A stretch of DNA of 64,000 nucleotides from Streptomyces sp. NBC_01471 (GCF_041438865.1 NZ_CP109450.1:6450001-6514000), one strand, 5' to 3'. Numbered from the stretch's first letter, positions 52,448 through 61,277 are shown. Numbers and translations are program-made. The notes: generated by a model from the sequence alone, not told the origin.

Positions 52448-54210
52448 GGGCGTCCGTGGCGGTGGTCGGGGCCGGTCCGCGCGGCACCGGCTTCCTGGAG
52501 CGGCTCGCCGCCAACGCCCCTTCGCTGTACGGGAACCAGCCGCTCGACATCCATCTGATCGACCCGTACCCGCCCGGCGGCGGGCGGATATGGCGGCAGG
52601 ACCAGTCGCCGCTGCTGTGGATGAACTCCATGGCGGCCGACGTCACCATGTTCACCGACGCGTCCGCGCAGCCCCTGGAAGGACCCGTACGCCCGGGCCC
52701 CGACTTCGCCGAGTGGTCGGGGGCCGACCCGCAGTCCTTCCCCAGCCGGCAGGCGCAGAGCGGCTATCTGCGCTGGGTGTACGAGGAGGCCGTGGCCGCG
52801 CTGCCGCCGGGCTCCGCGGTGCGCGAACACCGGACGCGCGCGGTGCGGATCAGCGGGCCGGCCGACGGCCGCCAGCAGGTGTGGCTGGAAGGGGAGGCCG
52901 AGCCGGTCGTCGCCGATCTGGTGGTGCTGACCGTCGGCCACCTCGACGCCGACCCCGACGAGGAGCAGCGGGAGCTGGCCCGGTTCGCCCGGCGGCACGG
53001 GCTCGTGCACCTCCCGCCCGCCTTCACCGCGGACAGCGACCTGTCGGTGCTCGGCGCCGGTGAACCGGTCGTCGTGCGCGGCTTCGGCCTCGCCTTCATC
53101 GACCTGATGGTGCTCCTCACCGAGGGGCGCGGCGGCCGGTACGACGCGCGGGGGGAGTACCTGCCCTCCGGCCGGGAGCCGGTCCTGTACGTCGGATCGC
53201 GGCGCGGAGTGCCGTACCACTCCAAGATCGGCTACACCTGGACGGGCGAACGCCCGCCGCTGCCGCGCTTCTTCGGCCCCGCGCAGGTGGACGAGCTGCT
53301 CGCCAGGCCCGGCCCGGTCGACTTCGACCGCGACCTGCGGCCGCTCATCGACCGGGAGCTCGGATACGCCCACTACCACCGGCTCTTCACCGGGTATCCC
53401 GGGCGCACCACCGTCGACTGGCCGGTCTTCGAGGAGAAGTACGCGGCGGCCGCCACCGGGCCGGAGCTGGCCGCGCTGGCCGAGGACGCCGTCCCCGACC
53501 CCGCCGACCGCTTCGACACCGCGGCGCTGGACCGGCCGCTGGACGGCGTACGGCACGACTCGTCCGAAGCGCTCCAGGAGAGCCTGCGCGACTACATCGA
53601 GGCCGACCTCGCCCGTCGCCACGACCCGGTGTACAGCCCGGACCTGGCGGTCTTCCTCGGACTGCTCTCCGTGTACGGGCAGTTGACCCGCTTCGGCGAC
53701 ACCGGTGAGGGCGGCGCCCGCTGGCACGGATTCTTCAGCTATCTGGCGTCGGGCCCGCCGGGGCCGCGGCTGCGCCAGCTCCTCGCCCTGTCCCGCGCCG
53801 GTGTGGTGCGGTTCCTCGGAGCGGGCATCACCGTCGAAGCAGACGAGAGCCGCGGTGTGTTCAGCGCGGGCGGCGCGAGCGTGCCGGGGGAGCGAGTCGA
53901 GGCCCGCGCGCTGGTCGAGGCGAGGCTGCCCGCGCCCTCGCCGGCGCGCACCCGCAGCACCCTGCTGAACGCGCTGTACGAGGACGGGGCGCGGTCCAGC
54001 GCGGCGGGGCTGCTGGTCGTGGACCCGGTCGACGGGCGGGTCGTGGAGCGCGGCACGGGGCCGCATCCGCGGCGCTTCGCCCTCGGCCCGCACACCACGG
54101 CCCGCTCGTCCGGCGCCTTCGCCAGGCCGCACACGAACGCCCCCGCCTTCCGGCAGAACGACGCCACCGCGCGCGCCGCCCTCACCCTGCTCAAGGAGTC
54201 CGCACGATGA
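52444..54210 (+). CDS. FAD/NAD(P)-binding oxidoreductase (NAD_binding_9 type)
   Basis: 588 residues. The dinucleotide loop 'V-V-G-A-G-P-R-G-T-G-F-L-E-R-L' lies at the N-terminus, followed by 'D-P-Y-P-P-G-G-G-R-I-W-R'. The family is seen in amino-acid hydroxylating or flavin-handling clusters and is larger than simple reductases. Its place between transporter subunits and before two flavin monooxygenases suggests that it supplies reduced flavin or oxidises the imported compound. GTG start overlapping the permease stop. Confidence 0.85.
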   Translation: MRASVAVVGAGPRGTGFLERLAANAPSLYGNQPLDIHLIDPYPPGGGRIWRQDQSPLLWMNSMAADVTMFTDASAQPLEGPVRPGPDFAEWSGADPQSFPSRQAQSGYLRWVYEEAVAALPPGSAVREHRTRAVRISGPADGRQQVWLEGEAEPVVADLVVLTVGHLDADPDEEQRELARFARRHGLVHLPPAFTADSDLSVLGAGEPVVVRGFGLAFIDLMVLLTEGRGGRYDARGEYLPSGREPVLYVGSRRGVPYHSKIGYTWTGERPPLPRFFGPAQVDELLARPGPVDFDRDLRPLIDRELGYAHYHRLFTGYPGRTTVDWPVFEEKYAAAATGPELAALAEDAVPDPADRFDTAALDRPLDGVRHDSSEALQESLRDYIEADLARRHDPVYSPDLAVFLGLLSVYGQLTRFGDTGEGGARWHGFFSYLASGPPGPRLRQLLALSRAGVVRFLGAGITVEADESRGVFSAGGASVPGERVEARALVEARLPAPSPARTRSTLLNALYEDGARSSAAGLLVVDPVDGRVVERGTGPHPRRFALGPHTTARSSGAFARPHTNAPAFRQNDATARAALTLLKESAR

Positions 54211-55136
54211 CAGCGAGCCTGACGAAGAACAGCCTGACGGAGAACAGCCTGACGGAGACGGCCTCCACGGAGACGGCCTCCACGGAGACGGCCTCCACGG
54301 AAACGGTCCAGGCGGAATCGGCCCCTGCCGACGCCGGCCCGGCGGAGGAAGCCCTGACCACCGCACCGGACCCGGCCCCCAACATGGTCGAGATCCGGGC
54401 CGTGCACAAGAGCTTCGGCGCTCTCGAAGTGCTGCGCGGTATCGACCTGACGGTCCGCACCGGTGAGGTCACCGTCGTCCTCGGCCCGTCCGGTTCGGGG
54501 AAGTCGACCCTGCTGCGGACCATCAACCACCTGGAGAAGGTGGACCGCGGCTGGATCAGCGTGGACGGCGCCCTGATCGGCTACCGCCGCTCCGGCGGCC
54601 GCCTCTACGAACTGCCCGAGCGCGAGGTGCTCAAGCAGCGCACCCGGATCGGCTTCGTCTTCCAGAACTTCCACCTCTTCCCGCACCTGACCGTCCTCGA
54701 GAACATCACCGAAGCCCCCGTGGCGGCCCTCGGAAGGCCACGTAAGGAGGCGGAGGCGGCGGCGGTGGAACTGCTGGCCCGCGTCGGCCTCGCCGACAAG
54801 GCGTCCGCCTACCCGGGCAGGCTCTCCGGCGGACAGCAGCAGCGGGTGGCCATCGCCCGAGCGCTCGCGCTGGAGCCCAGCCTGCTCCTCTTCGACGAGC
54901 CCACATCGGCCCTCGACCCCGAGCTCGTCGGTGAAGTCCTCGACGTCATCAAGGACTTGGCCGCACAGGGCACCACGATGATCGTCGTCACCCATGAGAT
55001 CGGCTTCGCCCGGGAGGCCGCCGACACGGTGGTCTTCATGGACGGCGGCCGGATCGTGGAGCAGGGCCCGCCCGCCGCCGTACTCGACCACCCCGGGCAC
55101 GAGCGGACCCGCGCCTTCCTCTCCAAGGTCCTGTGA
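54207..55136 (+). CDS. Amino-acid ABC transporter ATP-binding protein with repeat extension
   Basis: 309 residues. The ABC core starts only at Met60 ('M-V-E-I-R-A-V-H-K-S-F-G'). Walker A 'G-P-S-G-S-G-K-S' is at 93-100, with signature 'L-S-G-G-Q-Q-Q-R-V' and 'L-L-L-F-D-E-P-T-S-A-L-D-P-E'. The first 59 residues are an unusual Ser/Thr/Glu repeat (S-L-T-E-N, T-E-T-A-S). AAGGAG at 54194-54199, seven bases before ATG 54207, argues that the extension is translated. ATGA overlap with the FAD gene. Confidence 0.93.
   Translation: MTASLTKNSLTENSLTETASTETASTETASTETVQAESAPADAGPAEEALTTAPDPAPNMVEIRAVHKSFGALEVLRGIDLTVRTGEVTVVLGPSGSGKSTLLRTINHLEKVDRGWISVDGALIGYRRSGGRLYELPEREVLKQRTRIGFVFQNFHLFPHLTVLENITEAPVAALGRPRKEAEAAAVELLARVGLADKASAYPGRLSGGQQQRVAIARALALEPSLLLFDEPTSALDPELVGEVLDVIKDLAAQGTTMIVVTHEIGFAREAADTVVFMDGGRIVEQGPPAAVLDHPGHERTRAFLSKVL
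54222..54312 (+). repeat. 15-bp minisatellite at the start of the ABC ATPase gene
   Basis: Units of acggagacggcctcc (three to four copies) are preceded by acggagaacagcctg units. In frame, encoding T-E-T-A-S and T-E-N-S-L. Confidence 0.85.
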
Positions 55137-55150
55137 AAGGACTCCTGACC

Positions 55151-56236
55151 ATGCCAGTGCCCCGACCCCTCCACCTCGCCGCCGAGATCGGCGGCCGGCC
55201 GCATTACGACGCCGGGTACTACACCGCCCTCGCGCTCCTCGCCGAGCGCGGCACCCTCGACTTCGTCACTCTCGGCGACTCCTTCGCCCGGCCGGGACCC
55301 GACGCGCTGGCCGTGCTCGCCCGGGTGGCGCCCGGGACCGGACGGATCGGTCTCGTACCGGCCGTGACCACCACCCACACCGAGCCGTTCCACGTCTCGT
55401 CGGCCGTCGCCACCCTGGACTGGGTCAGCCGGGGCCGGGCCGGCTGGAGCGCCGCGGTGTCGGACACCGCAGCCGAGGCCGCCCTCTTCGGACGCCGTGA
55501 CGCCGCGCCCGGCGACGACCTCTGGCACGAGGCGGGCGAAGTCGCCGACGTGGCAGCCAGGCTGTGGGACAGCTGGGAGGACGACGCGGAGATCCGCCAT
55601 GTGGCCACCGGCCGCTTCATCGACCGGGACCGACTGCACTACACCGACTTCACCGGCCGTACGTTCTCCGTCCGGGGGCCCTCCATCGTGCCCAGACCGC
55701 CCCAGGGCCACCCCGTCACGGTCGTCGACGGAACAGGCGCGGCGGCCCGTGAGGCGGCCGTCCGGCATGCCGATGTGGTGCTCGTCCGGGCCGACGACCC
55801 GCTCACCGCCCGTACGTTCAGGGAGGAGATCAGGAACCGGGCGGCCGCCCACGGCCGCAGCCCCGACCAGTTGCGGGTCCTGGTCTCGCTCCCGGTCGAA
55901 CTGCACACCAGCGCCGACGCGGTGGGCCTCGCCCGCCTCATCGCCGACTGGTACGCGCAGGACGCGGCCGACGGCTTCCACCTGCGGCCCACCGATGTGG
56001 AGCGCGACCTCCCGCTGATCGTCGACGGTACGGTCCCGCTGCTCCAGCACCACTGCCTGCTGCGCCGCTTCTATCCGGGCGCGACGCTCCGCGAGCACCT
56101 GGGCCTCGCCCGTCCCGCGGGCCGGTACGCGCGGAGCCCCCGGGCCCCCGGCAGCCCGCCGCGGGCAGCGCACCCGCAGCCGCACCGCCCGGGCCCGCCG
56201 CTCACGAAGGACGCGACCGCCGGGGGACGGCCATGA
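55151..56236 (+). CDS. LLM-class (luciferase-like) flavin-dependent monooxygenase
   Basis: 361 residues. TIM-barrel luciferase-like protein: 'L-A-L-L-A-E-R-G-T-L-D-F-V-T-L-G-D' near residue 30 and 'T-T-T-H-T-E-P-F-H-V' near 78. With the next gene it forms a pair of related enzymes. Likely FMNH2-dependent cleavage of a C-S or C-N bond. The last roughly 45 residues are Pro/Arg-rich and atypical. ATG 55151 has AAAGGA at 55136-55141. Confidence 0.88.
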   Translation: MPVPRPLHLAAEIGGRPHYDAGYYTALALLAERGTLDFVTLGDSFARPGPDALAVLARVAPGTGRIGLVPAVTTTHTEPFHVSSAVATLDWVSRGRAGWSAAVSDTAAEAALFGRRDAAPGDDLWHEAGEVADVAARLWDSWEDDAEIRHVATGRFIDRDRLHYTDFTGRTFSVRGPSIVPRPPQGHPVTVVDGTGAAAREAAVRHADVVLVRADDPLTARTFREEIRNRAAAHGRSPDQLRVLVSLPVELHTSADAVGLARLIADWYAQDAADGFHLRPTDVERDLPLIVDGTVPLLQHHCLLRRFYPGATLREHLGLARPAGRYARSPRAPGSPPRAAHPQPHRPGPPLTKDATAGGRP

Positions 56237-57534
56237 CCGGACAGCAGAAGCAGATCCATCTCGCCGCCCACTTCCCGGGCGTCAACAGCACCACCGTCTG
56301 GACCGATCCGCGCTCGCGGAGCCAGATCGAGTTCTCCTCCTTCGAGCATCTCGCCCGGACGGCCGAGCGCGGCAGGTTCGACTTTTTCTTCCTCGCCGAG
56401 GGGCTGCGGCTGCGTGAGTACCAGGGGCGGATCCACGATCTGGACGTGGTCGGCCGACCCGAGTCGATCACCCTGCTCAACGCGCTGGCAGCCGTCACCG
56501 ACCGGCTCGGACTGGCCGCGACCGTGAACGCCACCTTCAACGAGCCGTACGAACTCGCCCGCAGGCTCGCCACCCTCGACCACCTCAGCGGCGGCCGGGC
56601 CGCCTGGAACGTGGTCACCTCGTCCGACGCCTTCACCGGCGAGAACTTCCGGCGCGGCGGCTATCTCGACCGGGCCGACCGCTACACCCGCGCCGCCGAG
56701 TTCGTCGCGACGGCGCGTGAGCTGTGGGACTCCTGGAGCCCCGACGGCAGCCCGCGGCCCTTCGCCCACACGGGCCCGCACTTCGACATCGCGGGTGAGT
56801 TCACCGTCCCGCGCTCCCCGCAGGGCCATCCCGTCGTCATCCAGGCCGGTGACTCGGACGAGGGCCGCGAGTTCGCCGCCTCCTCCGCCGACGTGATCTT
56901 CACCCGGCACGGCACCCTGGAGGCGGGCCGCGCGTTCTACGCCGACACCAAGCGGCGGCTGGCGAAGTACGGACGCGAGCCGTCGGAGCTGAAGATCATG
57001 CCGGGTGTCAGCTACGTCCTCGGTGACACCGCGGCCGACGCGGCGGAACGGGCGGCGGTCATCCGTGAGCAGCAGGTGTCCCCGCAGAACGCGATCCTCG
57101 CCCTGGAGCAGATCTGGGGCCGGGACCTCTCCTCGTACGATCCGGACGGGCCGCTGCCGGAGACCGACCCCGATGTCGGCTCCGATTTCGTCCAGGGGCG
57201 CGTCCGGGTGGCCGATCCGCTCGCCGTCGCCGCGAAGTGGCGGGCGCTCTCGCAGGAGAAGGGGCTGTCCATCCGGCAGACGGTCATCGAGACCACCGGC
57301 CGCCAGTCCTTCATCGGCACCCCGGAGGCGGTGGCGTCCGAACTGCACGAGTTCGTCCGGACCGACGCGGCCGACGGGTTCATCCTCGTCCCGCACCTCA
57401 CCCCGGGCGGCCTCGACGACTTCGTCGACCGGGTCGTGCCGCTGCTCCAGGAGCGCGGGGTGTTCCGTACCGAGTACACCGGGCCGACGCTCCGCTCCCA
57501 CCTCGGTCTCGCCGAGCCGGTATGGAAGGGTTGA
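56233..57534 (+). CDS. LLM-class flavin-dependent monooxygenase, NtaA/SnaA/DszA (DmoA) family
   Basis: 433 residues, the size of DszA/NtaA. Family marks: 'H-F-P-G-V-N-S-T-T-V-W' near the start, 'F-D-F-F-F-L-A-E-G' and 'S-G-G-R-A-A-W-N-V-V-T-S'. Members split sulfones, dimethyl sulfide or chelates using reduced FMN, and the YtnJ branch acts on modified cysteine. Overlaps the preceding gene by ATGA. Confidence 0.92.
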   Translation: MTGQQKQIHLAAHFPGVNSTTVWTDPRSRSQIEFSSFEHLARTAERGRFDFFFLAEGLRLREYQGRIHDLDVVGRPESITLLNALAAVTDRLGLAATVNATFNEPYELARRLATLDHLSGGRAAWNVVTSSDAFTGENFRRGGYLDRADRYTRAAEFVATARELWDSWSPDGSPRPFAHTGPHFDIAGEFTVPRSPQGHPVVIQAGDSDEGREFAASSADVIFTRHGTLEAGRAFYADTKRRLAKYGREPSELKIMPGVSYVLGDTAADAAERAAVIREQQVSPQNAILALEQIWGRDLSSYDPDGPLPETDPDVGSDFVQGRVRVADPLAVAAKWRALSQEKGLSIRQTVIETTGRQSFIGTPEAVASELHEFVRTDAADGFILVPHLTPGGLDDFVDRVVPLLQERGVFRTEYTGPTLRSHLGLAEPVWKG

Positions 57535-57538
57535 TCAC

Positions 57539-58363
57539 ATGACAGAAGGAACGGGCAGTACCGGCGACACCGAGGAAGCGGCCTCCGGGCCGGACAGCTG
57601 GAAGGCGTGGCACGAGCAGCGCACGGCCACCGTCTCCGCGCCCTACGGCCCGCTGGCCCTCACCGGCACCCACTGGCTCGACGATGCGCCGGAAGGACGG
57701 ATCCCGGGCGTCGCGGGGCACTGGGAGGCGGCCGGTGACGAGGTGGTGCTGACGGCCACCGGTGAGGACGGGCTCTCCCTCGACGGGAAGCCGTTCACCG
57801 GCCGGGCCGCGCTCACCGCCGACCACGCCCCGCCCGCGCAGGCCCGCATCGCGCAGGGCGGGCGGCGTCTGGTCGTGGTGCGCAGGGAAGGGCTGTGGGC
57901 GGTCCGCGTCTGGGACCCGGACTCCGCGAACCGGCGGGCCTTCGCGGGTATCGAGGCCACGCCGTACGACGCCGAGTGGGTGCTCCCGGGCCTCTACCGG
58001 CCGTACGGTGCGAGCCGCACCGTCCAGGTCCCCAACGCCGACGGCCGCGACCGCGGTCTCGGACTCTCCGGTGAACTCGCCTTCCACCTGGCGGGCGACG
58101 AGCACACCCTCCAGGTCGCCGAGGAGGAGGACGGCTCGCTCTGGGCGGTGTTCGCCGACGTCACCAGCGGGACGAGCAGCTACCGGTTCCGCTTCCTGCG
58201 GCCGTCCGCACCGGCCGCCGACGGGACGGTGAGCGTGGACTTCAACCGCACGCTGCTGCCGCCCTGCGCCTTCGCCGAGCACTTCATCTGCCCCTTCCCG
58301 CCGCCGGGCAACACCCTCCCGGTCGCGGTCGCGGCGGGCGAACGCACCGCGCTCACCCGCTGA
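57539..58363 (+). CDS. DUF1684 family protein
   Basis: 274 residues. The C-terminal hallmark 'D-F-N-R-T-L-L-P-P-C-A-F' with 'F-I-C-P-F-P-P-P-G-N' is clear, although the usual N-P-P is L-P-P here. A beta-rich cytosolic family of unknown function often beside flavin monooxygenases. Last gene of the operon. Confidence 0.88.
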   Translation: MTEGTGSTGDTEEAASGPDSWKAWHEQRTATVSAPYGPLALTGTHWLDDAPEGRIPGVAGHWEAAGDEVVLTATGEDGLSLDGKPFTGRAALTADHAPPAQARIAQGGRRLVVVRREGLWAVRVWDPDSANRRAFAGIEATPYDAEWVLPGLYRPYGASRTVQVPNADGRDRGLGLSGELAFHLAGDEHTLQVAEEEDGSLWAVFADVTSGTSSYRFRFLRPSAPAADGTVSVDFNRTLLPPCAFAEHFICPFPPPGNTLPVAVAAGERTALTR

Positions 58364-58385
58364 CCCGGGGCACGCGACGGCGGGG

Positions 58386-58421
58386 CCCGGCCGAAAGGCG
58401 CTCTTGCGCCGGACGGCCGGG
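58386..58421 (+). terminator. Nested terminator hairpin after the monooxygenase operon
   Basis: CCCGGCCG (58386-58393) pairs with CGGCCGGG (58414-58421), and an inner GGCGC (58397-58401) pairs with GCGCC (58406-58410). Confidence 0.7.
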
Positions 58422-58544
58422 TCGCGCTGTACTCCCGGCAGCGCGTTTGTCAGGGACACGGCGGAATCGATCCGCCGCGTCCCGGCCTGCGCCTCATGGG
58501 TCCCCCACCGAAGGACCCGCGGATTCTCTTCCGGAGGAACTGAT

Positions 58545-59444
58545 ATGAGGATCAAGCGCACCACCCCCCACAGCGGCCCCGCGAGACGCGGCCGGCTGAT
58601 CGCCGTGGCGTCCGGCCTGCTGGTCGCGGCCGCACTCACGGTCCCCACCGCCCACGCCGACCAGGCCACGGCGTACAGCCCCCAGCAGCTGACCGCCGCG
58701 AGCAACGCCGTGCAGAGCGCGAACGTGGCGGGCACCGCCTGGTACGTCGACAAGGCGACCGGCCACCTGGTCGTCACCGCGGACAGCTCGGTCTCATCGG
58801 CGGAGATCAGCCGGATCCAGCAGCGGACCGGGGCCAACGCGGGCGCGATACGCGTCGAGCGCACCGCCGGCACCTTCAACAAGCTCCTCAAGGGCGGTGA
58901 CGCCATCTACACCTCGCAGTGGCGGTGCTCCGTCGGCTTCAACGTACGCAGTGGCTCCACCTATTACTTCCTCACCGCAGGGCACTGCACCGAGGGTTCT
59001 CCCGCCTGGTACACCAACTCCTCCGACACCACGAGCATCGGCCCGACGGCCGGTACCAGCTTCCCGGGCAATGACTACGGCATCGTCAAGTACACCAACA
59101 CCGCGGTGCCGCACGACGGCACCGTCGGCAGCCAGGACATCACCAGTGCGGCCAACCCCACCGTGGGCCAGACCGTGACCAGGACCGGCTCCACCAGCGG
59201 TACCCACAGCGGCAAGGTCACCGCGCTGAACGCCACCGTCAACTACGGCGGCGGGGACGTCGTCTCCGGACTCGTCCAGACAACGGTCTGCGCCGAACCC
59301 GGTGACAGCGGCGGCCCGCTCTACTCGGGCTCCACGGCCCTGGGTCTCACCTCCGGCGGCAGCGGTGACTGCACATCGGGCGGTACGACCTTCTTCCAGC
59401 CCGTCACCGAGGCACTGAGCGCCTACGGGGTCAGCGTCTACTGA
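58545..59444 (+). CDS. Secreted S1 serine protease, streptogrisin A/B-like
   Basis: 299 residues. Signal peptide about 1-38 (A-H-A end), propeptide to about 115 (alpha-lytic-type pro-domain), mature chain from about 'G-G-D-A-I-Y-T' onwards. Catalytic triad His147 (T-A-G-H-C), Asp177 (N-D-Y-G-I-V) and Ser255 (G-D-S-G-G). Four Cys suit two disulfides. GGAGGA at 58532-58537 serves the ATG. It is an extracellular chymotrypsin-like enzyme. Confidence 0.95.
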   Translation: MRIKRTTPHSGPARRGRLIAVASGLLVAAALTVPTAHADQATAYSPQQLTAASNAVQSANVAGTAWYVDKATGHLVVTADSSVSSAEISRIQQRTGANAGAIRVERTAGTFNKLLKGGDAIYTSQWRCSVGFNVRSGSTYYFLTAGHCTEGSPAWYTNSSDTTSIGPTAGTSFPGNDYGIVKYTNTAVPHDGTVGSQDITSAANPTVGQTVTRTGSTSGTHSGKVTALNATVNYGGGDVVSGLVQTTVCAEPGDSGGPLYSGSTALGLTSGGSGDCTSGGTTFFQPVTEALSAYGVSVY

Positions 59445-59487
59445 CCGGCCTCCCGGGCGGTTGCCGCCGCCCCCGCTGACGCAGCAG

Positions 59488-59529
59488 CGCAAGAGCCCCC
59501 GTCCGGGATTCCGGGCGGGGGCTCTTGCG
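59488..59529 (+). terminator. Terminator hairpin after the protease gene
   Basis: CGCAAGAGCCCCCG..CCGG and CCGG..CGGGGGCTCTTGCG form a stem of about 19 bp with a short GATT loop, then 'tacttttgag'. Confidence 0.9.
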
Positions 59530-59582
59530 TACTTTTGAGAGGATGTCAGGGGGAGCGGGGAGCTCACGGAAGGCGGGGGCGT

Positions 59583-60062
59583 ATGGAGCGCATCGGAGTG
59601 ACCGGGCACCGCAGTATTCCGCCCGACGCCGTCGCCCATGTGCGGGAGGCGCTGCGCACGCTGCTCGGCGGCCACGCGGGGCCCCTGGAGGTCCTCTCCA
59701 GCCTGGCCGCGGGCGCCGACCAGCTCTTCGCCTGCATCGCGCTCGAATGCGGCGCCGAGCTGACCGCGGTCATCCCCAGCGGCGACTACGAACTGGGCTT
59801 CTGCGACCCGGGCGAGCTGGCCGGCTACCACCGGCTGAGAAGCCGGGCGGCCCAGGAGGTCCGGATGGACTTCCCGCACGCCACGGACGAGGCCTACTAC
59901 GCGGCCGGCGCCTATATCGCCGACAACTGCGACCGCCTGGTGGCCGTCTGGGACGGCCTGCCGGCCCGCGGTCCGGGCGGTACGGGCGACATCGTCAGCT
60001 ACGCCCGGGAGGCGGGCAAGCCGGTGACGGTCATCTGGCGCGAGGGCGTGAAACGTGACTGA
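59583..60062 (+). CDS. SLOG-fold (LOG/DprA-like) nucleotide-sensor protein
   Basis: 159 residues, single Rossmann-like domain. 'R-I-G-V-T-G-H-R-S-I' opens, then 'S-S-L-A-A-G-A-D-Q-L-F' and, late, 'G-G-T-G-D-I-V-S-Y-A' with 'P-V-T-V-I-W'. This is the layout of stand-alone SLOG proteins thought to bind nucleotides or NAD-derived signals. Such genes are paired with SLATT membrane effectors in conflict systems, and the convergent next gene encodes a candidate. No catalytic lysine-decarboxylase or lonely-guy PGGxGTxxE motif is present, so cytokinin hydrolase activity is unlikely. Confidence 0.75.
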   Translation: MERIGVTGHRSIPPDAVAHVREALRTLLGGHAGPLEVLSSLAAGADQLFACIALECGAELTAVIPSGDYELGFCDPGELAGYHRLRSRAAQEVRMDFPHATDEAYYAAGAYIADNCDRLVAVWDGLPARGPGGTGDIVSYAREAGKPVTVIWREGVKRD

Positions 60063-60133
60063 AAACGATCGCCGCGGCGCCTCCGTACGGCCGGAGACCC
60101 CGGGCAGTGCGGCAACCCGGGTGTGACGCAGTG

Positions 60134-61060
60134 TCAACTACCGTGCCGGGCAAGCCAGTCGGTGTACTGCGGTGAGACGACCCGCTCGGTCTCGTAGACC
60201 GCGGCCGACCACTGCTTCTCGGTGAGGGGGCTCTCCATCTCCAGATGCAGCGCCTTGAGCTTCTCCTCCACCAGTGCGTGCGCCGAGATCAGCGGCTGGT
60301 GCCGGCGGAATTCGCTCCAGGCCACCCCGGACGCGGCGGCGGCCGAGACCACCGCGGCGACCTCGGTGTTCTCGGAGAGGGAGAGGGCGCGCAGCACTCC
60401 GAAGACCAGGGCGACCAGGGTGAGCAGCGCGAAGGCGCTGGACCACAGGAGGGTGGCACCGCGGGACACTTCCTGCTTGCGCCGGTACCAGTTGCGCTGC
60501 TCGATCAGCCGGTCCCGTACATAGGTCTCCTTGCGGACCTCGAACGACTTGGCCCGCAGGGCACGCATCTGAGGAGTTATCAGATCCGCTCCCGGCGGCT
60601 CCTGGTCCCAGCCCACCGTGCGCAGCTCCTCCAGCTGCTCCCCGACGCGGCTGGTGAACAGCGCGTCGACTTCGGCCGAACCGACGTCGAAGGGCGCGCC
60701 GTGGACCGCGTAGCGCCAGCACATGGACTTGATGAAGTCCGCTGCGGAGCGGTTGAGTTGCCACTCCGCCTTCGCCTTGCGGCGGGAGGTGCTGAAGGTC
60801 AGCAGCAGCACCCCGGCGTAGGCCAGTGTGCTCAGTACGCCGATGGCCTGGAAGCCGCCCCCGAGCTCCGCCCGCCAGGGCAGTGACGCCGTCGCGGCGC
60901 CCACCACCAGGAGCACCAGCTGGGCCCGGGTGGAGCCCACGGCCTCGCCCTGTCTGGCGATGGCGTGGGCGTCGGCGTGGTGGAACAGCTCGGGCAGATC
61001 GGCATTCCGGAAGACCATGCTGCGTTCCGGGTTCCGCCCCGGAGCGGGAAACACCGTCAC
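60134..61060 (-). CDS. DUF4231/SLATT-type multi-spanning membrane protein
   Basis: 308 residues from GTG 61060 (GGGGG five bases upstream); ATG 61018 is an alternative. Two hydrophobic hairpins are seen: spans about 44-63 and 70-90, then about 203-225 and 231-247, separated by a charged cytosolic part. The second hairpin with its 'Y-V-R-D-R-L-I-E-Q-R-N-W-Y-R-R-K' lead-in is the DUF4231 signature (SLOG- and SMODS-associated 2-TM effector class). Such proteins are proposed to form membrane pores on signalling. It converges on the SLOG gene and is divergent from fxsA. Confidence 0.78.
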   Translation of the reverse strand: MTVFPAPGRNPERSMVFRNADLPELFHHADAHAIARQGEAVGSTRAQLVLLVVGAATASLPWRAELGGGFQAIGVLSTLAYAGVLLLTFSTSRRKAKAEWQLNRSAADFIKSMCWRYAVHGAPFDVGSAEVDALFTSRVGEQLEELRTVGWDQEPPGADLITPQMRALRAKSFEVRKETYVRDRLIEQRNWYRRKQEVSRGATLLWSSAFALLTLVALVFGVLRALSLSENTEVAAVVSAAAASGVAWSEFRRHQPLISAHALVEEKLKALHLEMESPLTEKQWSAAVYETERVVSPQYTDWLARHGS

Positions 61061-61106
61061 ATGAACCCCCGTCTGCGACTTCAGTCTTCACTCTTTAGAT
61101 GGAATG

Positions 61107-61132
61107 GTGTGTTCCGGAATTCTGGAGCACAC
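61107..61132. promoter_or_regulatory. 26-bp near-palindrome between SLATT gene and fxsA
   Basis: GTGTG.TCC.GAATTC.GGA.CACAC, 22 of 26 positions symmetric. It lies in the divergent region, about 50 bp from the membrane-protein start and upstream of a promoter TTGCCA (61170-61175)/TAAAGT (61192-61197) for fxsA. Possible common operator. Confidence 0.65.
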
Positions 61133-61277
61133 TCTGTGCGACGTTCTTGTTGCGTCCGGTCGCGCTCAGTTGCCATCAGTCTGGTTGAGAGTAAAGTCGA
61201 CCCGCCGACACTGCAACGGTGCAAGTATCGGCATTCCTGCCCATGTCCAGAAAACATCCCTCAAGGACGGCCTCACC

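Noticed and set aside
52426..54366. 646-residue minus-strand frame
   Set aside because: Antisense to the FAD oxidoreductase gene, which has clear motifs and operon overlaps. Its Pro/Ser tandem start is the antisense of the minisatellite.
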